The notes under the pieces: model-generated
Databases searched by the model: none
What the model saw: only the letters and a program-made list of their open reading frames with translations
What the model was told of the DNA's origin: nothing
Source of the DNA: Actinocrinis sp046724665
GTDB lineage: Bacteria > Actinomycetota > Actinomycetes > Streptomycetales > Catenulisporaceae
NCBI GenBank assembly: GCA_046724665.1
Contig: JBKOWZ010000045.1
Span: forward strand, 1-47,480
Direction of reading: 5' to 3'
Length of the DNA: 47,480 bases
In this document: positions 41,301 to 47,480 of the stretch, piece after piece
Position numbering within the stretch: position 1 is the stretch's first letter
How the letters are laid out: each line of letters begins with the position of its first letter
Program-made: the position numbers and the translations under genes

Positions 41301-42068
41301 CGAACGTCGGGGCTGGAGTCGGAGCCTGAGTCAGTGTCCGGGCTGAGCTCGGAACCTGAGCCTAGGCAGGATTCTGAGCTGGATCCGTTGCCGCCTGCGT
41401 TGCGTGCGCTCGTTGACGGCTGGGACGCCGACATCGAGTCGTTGCTCGGTGAGTTGCAGCGTGCGCACGAGGCACGGTTCGACGTCCGCATGCCCCGCAC
41501 GCTGTCGGCCACTCGGCTCGTCTCGTTCGCCGCAGATCCCGACGCCTTCGCGGAAGAATTGTTCCGACCGATGCCTCGACCGCCGGCTCCTCAGGCGCGG
41601 CGCGGCACGGAGTTCCACGCCTGGGTCGAACGGCGCTTCGGCCAGTTGACGCTCTTCGACGACGAGGAACTCGACCTGCTCGCCGAAGAGGAGATCGAGG
41701 GCGACCAAGACCTCGCCGAACTCAAGGCGGCCTTTCTGCGCACGCCTTATGCCGACCGGCAGCCGCATCGGGTCGAGGCTCCGTTCCAGCTGCTGCTCGG
41801 CGGGCACATCGTCCGCGGCCGGATCGACGCCGTTTATCAGGATGCAGATGGGAACTATGAGGTCGTGGACTGGAAGACCAACCGGGCGGCGGACGCCGAT
41901 CCGTTGCAGCTGGCTGTCTATCGCCTCGCCTGGGCGGAGTCGGCTGGAGTACCGGTCGAGGATGTGCGCGCCGCGTTCCTCTATGTGCGGACCGGACTGA
42001 TTCAGCGGCCTGCGGATCTGCCCGATCGCGCTGCGCTTGAACGGCTGCTTGCGGCGTCACCGGACTGA
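38346..42068 (+). CDS. adnB: DNA double-strand-break resection helicase-nuclease subunit AdnB
   Basis: 1240 residues from ATG 38346, inside the adnA stop (ATGA). The SF1A motor has VAGAGSGKTTVMAARVV (Walker A, about 40-56), LTFTNKAAAELRDRV, VVLLDEYQDTSVAQRRML (about 316), VGDPCQSIYGWRGASAANID, LTMHKAKGLEWEVVVVPHQY (about 698) and LRLNYVTLTRAKSRLIVSS. The C-terminal RecB-type nuclease has YEVVDWKTN (about 1172-1180) and DPLQLAVYRLAWAE. Between motor and nuclease (about 870-1015) is a 145-residue acidic insertion, partly a 10-residue repeat. With AdnA it resects DNA ends in actinobacteria in place of RecBCD. The stop codon lies inside a 68-bp repeat array, so the C-terminus may vary between strains. 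Confidence 0.92.
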   Translation: MISRGGPRQQHIETPGDLGRVLGVPYTDEQLAAITAPLAPTVIVAGAGSGKTTVMAARVVWLVATGMVGPGEVLGLTFTNKAAAELRDRVGTALAAAGLVGDDARDLGAIDPAGARDVGVPGIDEADAEAVEFGEPVISTYHAFADRLIKEHGLRLGVEPSARLIADAGRYTLAARVVRAATGPFDALRGSISTITKDLIDLDAELSEHVVAPRRLAEFDRDFAGAAELYRDPITGKSVRAVGRRSNRRGLIYRRYLEAAAKARERGELLSLVEDYRRLKTSRDLVDFGDQMALGTRLAEEAPEVGRIERTKYRVVLLDEYQDTSVAQRRMLAALFSGPDPERGGGHPVTAVGDPCQSIYGWRGASAANIDQFPEHFRRRDGSPARVYPLTENRRSGGRLLTFANEQSVQLREHHDSVRRLEPAAAKVNLGYAVAGLLRTYAEEVRWLVDRIQELGDTVPWSQVAVLVRKGDHIPELYAELHGRGIPVEVVGLSGLLDLPEVADLVAMLDVLDDPIANASLVRLLSGPRWRIGPRDLALLGRRARDLVRPVRDHTVSPLDRSAAESDPTDVVSLSDALADPGDNLPFSLEARRRFARFAAEIRRLRRSLSEPVLDVLHRILQETGLDVEIAASPAAFRQRCAETVGAFLHVAGGFTDLDGEQSVTAFRAFLRSAADHERGLDIDLPPTAAQTVKILTMHKAKGLEWEVVVVPHQYPEPAKIEKWTARRSKLPHELRGDPMPLLDPERDNAAFDDFDAEMKQHAQLESLRLNYVTLTRAKSRLIVSSHWWGPTQTMPRGPNAMLTALRAHCLADPDNGEVTDWAAPPGEDERNPALAASRELSWPPDLNGEARDWRRRAAEAVLAELRALGEEEEAGEEDEDGEHVDEEDEEDGADDVEGAGSGDGAGQADGAGPDAGGADGVEPEPTSELKSEPEPVAGLNSEPEPALELKSESEPVSGLESESEPALELDSESEPALGLNSEPERTSGLESEPESVSGLSSEPEPRQDSELDPLPPALRALVDGWDADIESLLGELQRAHEARFDVRMPRTLSATRLVSFAADPDAFAEELFRPMPRPPAPQARRGTEFHAWVERRFGQLTLFDDEELDLLAEEEIEGDQDLAELKAAFLRTPYADRQPHRVEAPFQLLLGGHIVRGRIDAVYQDADGNYEVVDWKTNRAADADPLQLAVYRLAWAESAGVPVEDVRAAFLYVRTGLIQRPADLPDRAALERLLAASPD
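41109..41378 (+). repeat. 30-bp tandem repeat encoding a 10-residue acidic repeat in adnB
   Basis: Nine units at exact 30-base spacing (41109, 41139, 41169, and so on to 41349); the two outer ones are degenerate. Examples are SEPEPVAGLN, SEPEPALELK, SESEPVSGLE, SESEPALGLN and SEPESVSGLS. Spacing is a multiple of three, so gain or loss of units keeps the frame. A Glu/Asp/Gly-rich stretch (about 40950-41108) precedes it. Confidence 0.9.
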
Positions 42069-42335
42069 TTCAGCGGGTCTGCGGGCCTGGCTGGACGTGG
42101 TGCCGTGCCTGAGGGTCGCTTGTGGCGTCACGGGACTGGTTCAGTGGGTCTGCGGGCCTGGCTGAGCGTGCCGTGCCTGAGGGTCGCTTGTGGCGTCACG
42201 GGACTGGTTCAGTGGGTCTGTGGGGCTGGCTGAGCGTGTCGTGCCTGACGGTTGCTTGTGGTCTGGCTGGACTGATTCAGTGGTCTGCGGGCCATTGCCT
42301 GACTTCGGGCGCTCGAACGGCTGCGCGCGGCTTAG
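41994..42335 (+). repeat. 68-bp tandem repeat spanning the adnB stop codon
   Basis: Units begin with GGACTGATTCAG or GGACTGGTTCAG at 41994, 42062, 42133, 42201 and 42269, spacing 68, 71, 68 and 68. The first unit encodes the last 22 residues of AdnB. Because 68 is not a multiple of three, the second copy is read in another frame and gives the TGA stop at 42066-42068. The last unit ends with GCTCGAACGGCTGCGCGCGG, which matches the end of the first unit (GCTTGAACGGCTGCTTGCGG). The stretch between adnB and the phosphatase gene contains no other gene. Confidence 0.85.
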
Positions 42336-42452
42336 TTGACCTGCGGAGGGCGCCGTCGCGTGACCTGGCCGCCGCTTGCGATGGCGATTGCGATGCGAAC
42401 AGTGTTGGATTCGTCACCACTGGTCGCTGAAAAGCCGTACCCTCTCCTCACC

Positions 42453-44027
42453 GTGACAGCAGCATCTCCCTTGGGCTCGACGCACCCCGCGCGCGTCGGA
42501 CACACAGACAGCACCGAACACGCCGACGGTGCCGCGCACATTGACAGTGCCAGACACACTGACGGTGCGCATCCGATGCGTGGTCGCGAGCATGATCGTG
42601 ACTATGACCGCGACCGTAACAACGAACGCGACCATGACCGCGACCGCGATCGTGAGCATGACCGCGGCCGTGACAGTGACAGTGGACGCGACCATGACCG
42701 CGACAGCGAGCGTGATCGCGACCGTGGCAGTGACCGCTCTCGCAGTAGTGCGCGGTCAGTGGGGGTCGGGCGTGCTGCTCCGCGCCGCATCTGGTGGTAC
42801 CTGCTGCTCGTGTCGCCGGGGCTGTGGGTGCTGGGCATCCTCGTGCCCAGCCTCGCGCTGCGCATGGGGGAGCAGCTCACGCCGCTGCTCGCGGCTGCTC
42901 CCGCGATTGCTTGCGCTGGGTCCGGGCGGCGTATGTGTGTCGCTTTCGGTTGCGCCTGCGCGGTGGTCGCCTTCGTTCCGCCGGGCGGCGATCCCGGGGA
43001 GCTTGGAGCGCCTGGAGAACTCGGCGAGCGGATCGGTACGGCGTCGGCGGTGCTCGCCGTCACGTTCGCGAGCTACTTCGTCGTGCGTCGCCGGATTCGC
43101 ATGCAGCGGGCTTACGCCGAGGTCCAGCAGATTGCCGAGGTGACGCAGCGCGTGTTGCTGCGGCCGATACCCGAGCGCATCGGGCCGGTCGCTACCGCCG
43201 TCGAGTACCTGTCCGCTGCGACCGGTGCGCACGTCGGTGGGGACTTTTACGAGGTCATCGATACTCCGTATGGTGTCCGCGCGATCCTCGGCGACATGCG
43301 CGGCAACGGTCTCGACGCCGTGAGCGGCGCGGCCGCGTTGCTCGGTGCCTTTCGCGAGGCGGGCGCGGTCGAGCCGACGCTGGAGGGCGTGGCCGTGCGG
43401 CTTGACGCGGCGCTGATCCGGCACGCGGCTGGAGCTGGGCGTGGCGGACCTGGGGCGCTGCGGGGGAGAGGGGAACTCGCGCTTGGGGCGGGGGACGAAG
43501 CCAGCGTGTGGATCGAGGACTTTGCCACGGCGGTGTTGGTGCAGGTTCCTGGGGCGTGGGATGCGCGCGGTACACACACGTTAGGCACATTAGGTGTGGG
43601 GGCGGGCGCTGAGGCTGAGACTGGCGTGCAGGCGGGCGAGGCCAGGCTTGTCAACTGCGGGCATCCCTCGCCGTACCTTATGCGCGACGGCCAGGCGTTC
43701 GCGATCGAGTCGGAGCGGCTGACCCTTCCGCTCGGGCTCGGCTCGCTCGCCGAGGAGCCGTACGCGGTCTCGTCCCATGCCATCGCCTTCGAACCGGGCG
43801 ACGCTTTGGTGCTCTACACCGACGGGGTTTCGGACGCGCGGGGCCGATCCGGCGAGTTCTTTCCGCTTGACGGCCTGCTGCGCGGGCTCGACGGTTCCGC
43901 CGCCGGACTCGATCCGCGGGCTGTGGCTGTGACTGTGCGTTCGGAGCTGATCGAGCACATGCGCGGCGAGTTGGATGACGACGCCGCGTTGCTGGTTCTG
44001 GGGCGGCTCGACGACGGCGTTGCGTAG
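42453..44027 (+). CDS. SpoIIE-type PP2C serine/threonine phosphatase with His/Asp and Arg/Asp repeats
   Basis: 524 residues from GTG 42453 (earlier in-frame starts at 42336, 42381 and 42393 are possible). The first 100 residues are repeats: four 6-residue His/Asp units, then an Arg/Asp/His/Glu tract. Three or four membrane segments follow (about 112-215: IWWYLLLVSPGLWVLGILVP, AAAPAIACAGSG, SAVLAVTFASYFVV). The phosphatase domain (about 245-524) has HVGGDFYEV, AILGDMRGNGLDAVSGAA, VNCGHPSPYL, VLYTDGVSDARG and GELDDDAALLVLGR, with all the metal-binding Asp residues. Such enzymes dephosphorylate anti-anti-sigma factors (RsbU/SpoIIE role). No STAS or anti-sigma gene is adjacent, so the partner is unknown. 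Confidence 0.87.
   Translation: MTAASPLGSTHPARVGHTDSTEHADGAAHIDSARHTDGAHPMRGREHDRDYDRDRNNERDHDRDRDREHDRGRDSDSGRDHDRDSERDRDRGSDRSRSSARSVGVGRAAPRRIWWYLLLVSPGLWVLGILVPSLALRMGEQLTPLLAAAPAIACAGSGRRMCVAFGCACAVVAFVPPGGDPGELGAPGELGERIGTASAVLAVTFASYFVVRRRIRMQRAYAEVQQIAEVTQRVLLRPIPERIGPVATAVEYLSAATGAHVGGDFYEVIDTPYGVRAILGDMRGNGLDAVSGAAALLGAFREAGAVEPTLEGVAVRLDAALIRHAAGAGRGGPGALRGRGELALGAGDEASVWIEDFATAVLVQVPGAWDARGTHTLGTLGVGAGAEAETGVQAGEARLVNCGHPSPYLMRDGQAFAIESERLTLPLGLGSLAEEPYAVSSHAIAFEPGDALVLYTDGVSDARGRSGEFFPLDGLLRGLDGSAAGLDPRAVAVTVRSELIEHMRGELDDDAALLVLGRLDDGVA
42501..42572 (+). repeat. 18-bp x 4 tandem repeat at the start of the phosphatase gene
   Basis: Four in-frame units of 18 bases encode HTDSTE, HADGAA, HIDSAR and HTDGAH. 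His and Asp spacing (HxD) could bind metal. Confidence 0.8.
42579..42755 (+). repeat. Hexanucleotide-like GACCGY tract encoding an Arg/Asp domain
   Basis: Imperfect repetition of GACCGC, GACCGT and GATCGT codes for about 55 residues dominated by alternating Arg with Asp, His or Glu (for example ERDHDRDRDREHDRGRDSDS). It is predicted to be disordered and of mixed charge. Confidence 0.8.
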
Positions 44028-44138
44028 GTGGCCGCGGCCGGATGGCGAAACAACGGTGCGGACGCGGCGGCGAGCCTGGTAGAAACGGGCATCAGGCAAT
44101 AAACCACCGGCCAAGGTGCCCGCGCCATGGAGTGACGC

Positions 44139-45350
44139 ATGGAGTTCAAGCAGTCAAGGAAGCTCTCCGAGGTCCAGTACGACCTGCGCGGACCCGTCCT
44201 CACCCGAGCCAAGCAGCTTGAGGCCGAGGGCCACTCCATTCTCAAGCTCAACATCGGCAACCCTGCTCCCTTCGGCTTCGAGGCGCCGGATGAGCTGGTT
44301 CAGGACGTCATCCTCGGGCTGCCCGACTCCAACGGCTACGGCGACTCCAAGGGGCTGCCCTCGGCTCGGCGCGCGGTCGTGCAGTCCTACCAGACACGCG
44401 GGCTGACCGGCCTCGACATCGAGGACGTCTACATCGGCAACGGCGTCTCCGAGCTGATCGGCATGGTGCTGCACGCGCTGCTGAACAACGGCGACGAGGT
44501 GCTGATCCCGGCTCCCGACTATCCGCTGTGGACCGGCGCGACCGCGCTGGCGGGCGGGCGGCCGGTGCACTATCTGTGCGACGAGCAGTCCGACTGGGTG
44601 CCGGATCTGGCCGACATCGAGGCGAAGGTCACCGATCGCACCAAGGCGATCGTGGTGATCAACCCGAACAATCCGACCGGGGCGGTCTATCCGCACGACG
44701 CGGTCGCCGGGCTGGTCGAGATCGCCCGGCGGCATCAGCTGATGGTGCTGTCCGACGAGATCTACGACAAGATCCTCTACGACGGCGCCGTGCACCGGCC
44801 GACCGCGCTCTCCTGCCCCGACCTGGTGACCATCACCTTCAACGGGCTGTCCAAGACCTACCGCGCGGCCGGGTACCGGATGGGGTGGATGGTGGTCAGC
44901 GGCCCGAAGGAGCACGCCGCCGACTACATACAGGGCCTGGAGATCCTCGCCAACCTGCGGCTCGGCCCGAACGTCCCGGTGCAGCACGCGATCCAGGCCG
45001 CGCTCGGCGGCTTCCAGTCCATCGACCGGCTCACCGAGCCCGGCGGGCGGCTGTGGGATCAGCGCAACCGCACCTGGGAACTGCTCAACCAGATTCCCGG
45101 CGTCTCGTGCACCAGGCCGATGGGCGCCATCTACGCCTTCCCGCGGCTCGATCCGAGCGTGTACAAGATCGTGGACGACGAGCGCTTCGTGATGGATCTG
45201 CTGAACGCCGAGAAGATGCTCGTCATGCACGGCACCGCGTTCAACTGGCCGACCACCGACCACTTCCGGATCGTGACGCTGCCGCGGGTGCAGGATCTGG
45301 AGGAGGCTATAGAGGGCCTTGCGCGATTCCTGTCCACTTACGTGCAGTAA
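44139..45350 (+). CDS. alaA: PLP-dependent aminotransferase, AlaA/AspC-like
   Basis: 403 residues. Fold-type I aminotransferase: LRGPVLTRAKQLEAEGHSIL (16-35), LNIGNPAPFGFEAPDEL, YGDSKGLPSARRAV, the PLP-binding NGVSELIGM, PAPDYPLWTG, INPNNPTGAVYP, LSDEIYDKILYDG (Asp and Tyr), and FNGLSKTYRAAGYRMGWMVV with the PLP Lys near residue 237. This set is that of glutamate-pyruvate aminotransferase AlaA (Rv0337c-like), about the usual length of 405. It converts pyruvate to alanine and may act on valine or aspartate ketoacids. GGAG lies eight bases before the ATG. Confidence 0.92.
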   Translation: MEFKQSRKLSEVQYDLRGPVLTRAKQLEAEGHSILKLNIGNPAPFGFEAPDELVQDVILGLPDSNGYGDSKGLPSARRAVVQSYQTRGLTGLDIEDVYIGNGVSELIGMVLHALLNNGDEVLIPAPDYPLWTGATALAGGRPVHYLCDEQSDWVPDLADIEAKVTDRTKAIVVINPNNPTGAVYPHDAVAGLVEIARRHQLMVLSDEIYDKILYDGAVHRPTALSCPDLVTITFNGLSKTYRAAGYRMGWMVVSGPKEHAADYIQGLEILANLRLGPNVPVQHAIQAALGGFQSIDRLTEPGGRLWDQRNRTWELLNQIPGVSCTRPMGAIYAFPRLDPSVYKIVDDERFVMDLLNAEKMLVMHGTAFNWPTTDHFRIVTLPRVQDLEEAIEGLARFLSTYVQ

Positions 45351-45365
45351 GGGCGGGTAACGGCG

Positions 45366-45377
45366 GCAAGCGCTTGC
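45366..45377. promoter_or_regulatory. LacI-family-type operator palindrome
   Basis: GCAAGCGCTTGC is a perfect 12-base palindrome with the AAGCGCTT core common to LacI/GalR operators. It lies between the aminotransferase stop (45350) and the dipeptidase -10 box, about 40 bases upstream of the latter. The direct repeat GTGCAGTAAG flanks it at 45343-45352 and about 45388-45397. No LacI gene is in the window. Confidence 0.4.
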
Positions 45378-45415
45378 GGTAAGGGTGTGCAGTAAGCGGT
45401 TGCGCGGCGACCCGA

Positions 45416-45421
45416 TATGGT
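45416..45421 (+). promoter_or_regulatory. -10 box of a leaderless promoter for the dipeptidase gene
   Basis: TATGGT (TANNNT) lies six bases before ATG 45428 with no ribosome binding site between. Confidence 0.45.
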
Positions 45422-45427
45422 CGGCTC

Positions 45428-46861
45428 ATGTCTACCGACGCCACAGTACCGGTGCGGACCTTCGTCGAGCAGAACTCGGCCGGGTTCATCGAAGATCTCA
45501 AGGACTGGTTGAGGATCCCCTCCGTCTCGGCCGACCCCGACCGGGCCGGCGACGTGCGGGCGTCCGCCGAATGGCTGGCCGCGAAGCTGCGGGCGACCGG
45601 GTTCCCGACCGTCGAGATCTGGGAGACCACGGACCGCTCGGGCGCGCCGGGGCTGCCCGCCGTCTTCGCCGAATGGCCGTCGGGCGACCCGGACGCGCCA
45701 ACCGTCGCGCTGTACGGACACCACGACGTCCAGCCCGCCACGCCGCTCGAGCTGTGGCAGAACCCGCCCTTCGAGCCCAGCGTGCGCGACGGGAAGCTGT
45801 ACGCCCGCGGCGCCTCCGACGACAAGGGCCAGCTGTTCTTCCACACGCTCGGCCTGCGCGCGCACCTGGCCGCTACCGGCCGCACCGCCCCCGCGGTGAA
45901 CCTCAAGCTGATCGTCGAGGGCGAGGAGGAGGTCGGCTCGCCGAACTTCGCGCCGGTGCTGCGCGCGCACGCCGACCGGCTCGCCTGCGACGTCGTGGTC
46001 GTTTCCGACACCGGCATGTGGGACCGGCAGACGCCCTCGACGGTGACCGGCATGCGCGGCCTGGTCGCGGCGCAGATCGACGTGCGCGGGCTGAGCGGGG
46101 ACGTGCACTCGGGCTCGTTCGGCGGCGCGATCCCCAATCCGCTGACCGAACTGGTGCGCATCCTCGCGCAGCTGCACGACGCCGACCGGCGCGTCACGCT
46201 GCCGGGCTTCTACGACGGCATCGTCGATCTGACCGACACCGAGCGCCGCCTGTTCGCCGAACTGCCCTTCGACGAGGAGGTCTGGCTGCGCACCGCCAAG
46301 TCCCCCGCGGCGGTCGGCGAGGTCGGATACACCACCCTGGAGCGGGTCTGGGCCCGGCCGACCGCCGAGATCAACGGGTTGTGGGGCGGGCACACCGGGC
46401 CAGGCCAGAAGACCATCGTGCCCGCCGAGGCGCACGCCAAGCTCTCCTTCCGGCTGGTCGCGGGGCAGGACCCGGCGCAGGTCCGCAAGGCCCTCGAGAC
46501 GTGGCTGGCCGAGCGGATCCCTGCCTGGATGCACTACGAGCTCACCTTCGAGGGCGACGGCGTGCGTCCCTGCCTGACTCCGCTCGAGCACCCGGCGCTG
46601 CAATCGGTCACCCGCGCGCTCGGCCGTGCGTTCGCCGACGATCCGGACGGCGAGCCGCGCCGGATCCTCTACACGCGCGAGGGCGGTTCGGGCCCTGAGG
46701 CCGATCTACAGGAGGTGCTCGGCGCGCCGGTGGTGTTCCTCGGCATCTCGCTGCCCGAGGACGGCTGGCACGCGCCGAACGAGAAGGCGGACGTCGCCGG
46801 GCTGCTCAAGGGCGCGGAAGCGGCCGCCTACCTGTGGGAAGATCTGGCCCGGAACAAATGA
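45428..46861 (+). CDS. M20-family dipeptidase
   Basis: 477 residues. Zinc dipeptidase of the CNDP/PepV-like M20 group: VALYGHHDVQPATP (metal His, about 94-107), LYARGASDDKGQLFFH (bridging Asp), LKLIVEGEEEVGSPNF (catalytic and metal Glu pair, about 158-173), VVVSDTGMW (metal Asp), WGGHTGPGQKTIVP (dimerisation-lid His), LYTREGGSGPEADLQ and LGISLPEDGWHAPNEKADV with the last metal His. It splits dipeptides in the cytoplasm, with wide specificity in relatives. Length is typical. The start is fixed by a leaderless-type -10 box. A palindrome upstream suggests regulation by a LacI-type repressor. Confidence 0.92.
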   Translation: MSTDATVPVRTFVEQNSAGFIEDLKDWLRIPSVSADPDRAGDVRASAEWLAAKLRATGFPTVEIWETTDRSGAPGLPAVFAEWPSGDPDAPTVALYGHHDVQPATPLELWQNPPFEPSVRDGKLYARGASDDKGQLFFHTLGLRAHLAATGRTAPAVNLKLIVEGEEEVGSPNFAPVLRAHADRLACDVVVVSDTGMWDRQTPSTVTGMRGLVAAQIDVRGLSGDVHSGSFGGAIPNPLTELVRILAQLHDADRRVTLPGFYDGIVDLTDTERRLFAELPFDEEVWLRTAKSPAAVGEVGYTTLERVWARPTAEINGLWGGHTGPGQKTIVPAEAHAKLSFRLVAGQDPAQVRKALETWLAERIPAWMHYELTFEGDGVRPCLTPLEHPALQSVTRALGRAFADDPDGEPRRILYTREGGSGPEADLQEVLGAPVVFLGISLPEDGWHAPNEKADVAGLLKGAEAAAYLWEDLARNK

Positions 46862-46954
46862 TCATCCGGACACGTTGACCGTTCGTCGTACGGGTGCGCG
46901 CTGGACAGCCGACGGCGGCGGTCACGGCTGCACCCGATGGAGGGGGAGCGAGCA

Positions 46955-47480
46955 ATGGCGGACCACCGCGACGCGGCGACCGGACCGCTCGGCCGGCTCG
47001 CCCTGGCCCGGGGCAACGTGGACCGCACCGCGGAACTGCGGCTCGACGAGCTGGCGCTGTCCGCGGCGTGGTCGAACCCGGACACGCGGGTGCTCGTGGT
47101 GAGCGAGGGCCGCGCCTTCGTGCTCGACGAGCCGGACCCGGTGGTCGCCGGGGCCACCCGGCCCCGCCTGGTCACGCTGCCTTCGTACGACGCGCCCGCA
47201 GGCGACCGGTACCTGCTCGGCCGGGACGAGCGCGGCTACACGTTCTTCGCCGTCCCGGCCGAGACCCTGCCCGGCCGGCTCGACGGCGACGCGCGCCCCG
47301 CGTCGTTGCGCGAGGTCGGCCTGCACCTGTCCGACCGGGACGCCGGGCTGCTCACGCACGCGGTCGCCCTCGAGTACTGGCACCGCAGCCATCGCTACTG
47401 CTCGCGCTGCGGCAACCCGACCCAGGTTGCCGCCGCCGGGCACATCCGGCGGTGCGCCGGCTGCGGGACCGAGCACTACC
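46955..47480 (+). CDS. nudC: NADH pyrophosphatase NudC (cut by window edge)
   Basis: The first 175 codons are inside the window. It starts at ATG 46955 with GGAGGGGGAG upstream. The N-terminal domain (about 20-130) is followed by EYWHRSHRYCSRCGNPTQVA and RRCAGCGTEHY, the four-Cys zinc ribbon (about 149-171) that precedes the Nudix box in NudC. The Nudix box (SQPWPFPxS type) lies beyond the edge. NudC cleaves NADH and removes NAD caps from RNA. In mycobacteria it is likewise downstream of adnB and upstream of uvrD2, so uvrD2 may follow outside the window. Confidence 0.85.
   Translation, partial: MADHRDAATGPLGRLALARGNVDRTAELRLDELALSAAWSNPDTRVLVVSEGRAFVLDEPDPVVAGATRPRLVTLPSYDAPAGDRYLLGRDERGYTFFAVPAETLPGRLDGDARPASLREVGLHLSDRDAGLLTHAVALEYWHRSHRYCSRCGNPTQVAAAGHIRRCAGCGTEHY

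Noticed and set aside
41109..41378. Possible CRISPR array (30-bp regular repeats)
   Set aside because: There are no unique spacers; units are directly adjacent and in frame within adnB, so it is a coding minisatellite. No cas genes are present.
42122..42430. 102-codon frame after adnB
   Set aside because: It is made of out-of-frame copies of the 68-bp repeat; it has no ribosome binding site and no similarity to a protein family that I know.

Overview
The window is chromosomal DNA of a high-GC Gram-positive actinomycete. Third codon positions are almost all G or C. GTG starts are frequent, and many genes have no Shine-Dalgarno sequence but carry a TANNNT hexamer 6-7 nt before the start codon, the pattern of leaderless actinobacterial mRNAs. 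I cannot name a genus. There is no phage, insertion sequence, CRISPR array, rRNA or tRNA that I can see. About 42 protein genes are supported, nearly all housekeeping or conserved actinobacterial families.

From memory, gene content and order recall two separate Mycobacterium tuberculosis blocks joined here. Positions 1.3-14.5 kb hold dapD, dapE, a LOG-family protein, a FolP2-type protein, a DivIVA-domain protein, DUF3117, sigE, rseA, tatB and mrp (compare Rv1201c-Rv1229c). Positions 25-47.5 kb hold a DEAD-box helicase, a ferritin-like protein, DUF3107, TetR, moeZ, an alkyltransferase-like protein, adnA, adnB and nudC (compare Rv3211-Rv3199c). Between them (14.5-25 kb) lie a lipoprotein, an EamA transporter, a CitE-like lyase with an acyl-CoA dehydrogenase and a MaoC hydratase, two alpha/beta hydrolases, a PHP-domain phosphoesterase, MarC and several proteins of unknown function.

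Layout. 0-1.2 kb: two minus-strand cell-envelope genes (a truncated one, and a lysozyme-like membrane-anchored protein). 1.3-3.3 kb: coupled dapD-dapE for diaminopimelate and lysine. 3.4-10.6 kb: esterase, LOG, bioA, folP2, DivIVA protein, GrpB, enoyl-CoA hydratase/isomerase, DUF3117. 10.9-12.6 kb: envelope-stress sigma factor SigE, its zinc anti-sigma factor RseA and TatB. 12.6-25.5 kb: mixed metabolism and transport. 25.5-31.6 kb: RNA helicase, small proteins, TetR regulator, MoeZ sulfurtransferase. 31.7-34.2 kb: a large flippase-like membrane protein with an internal degenerate kinase region. 34.4-42.1 kb: alkyltransferase-like DNA-damage sensor and the double-strand-break resection pair adnA-adnB, behind a candidate DNA-damage promoter. 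42.4-47.5 kb: SpoIIE-type phosphatase, AlaA-type aminotransferase, M20 dipeptidase and the start of nudC.

The most unusual feature is a concentration of tandem repeats between 38.0 and 42.8 kb: an 18-bp array in adnA, a 30-bp acidic array in adnB, a 68-bp array that begins in the last codons of adnB and whose junction supplies its stop codon, an 18-bp His/Asp array and an Arg/Asp hexanucleotide tract at the start of the SpoIIE-type gene. A separate 46-bp array at 29.2-29.4 kb also begins at a gene end (tetR) and forms hairpins whose arms have changed together. Several regulatory elements are also visible: a dyad over a leaderless start at 28.8 kb, a RecA-NDp/PafBC-like promoter before adnA, a perfect DnaA box, a LacI-type palindrome and clear bidirectional terminators.
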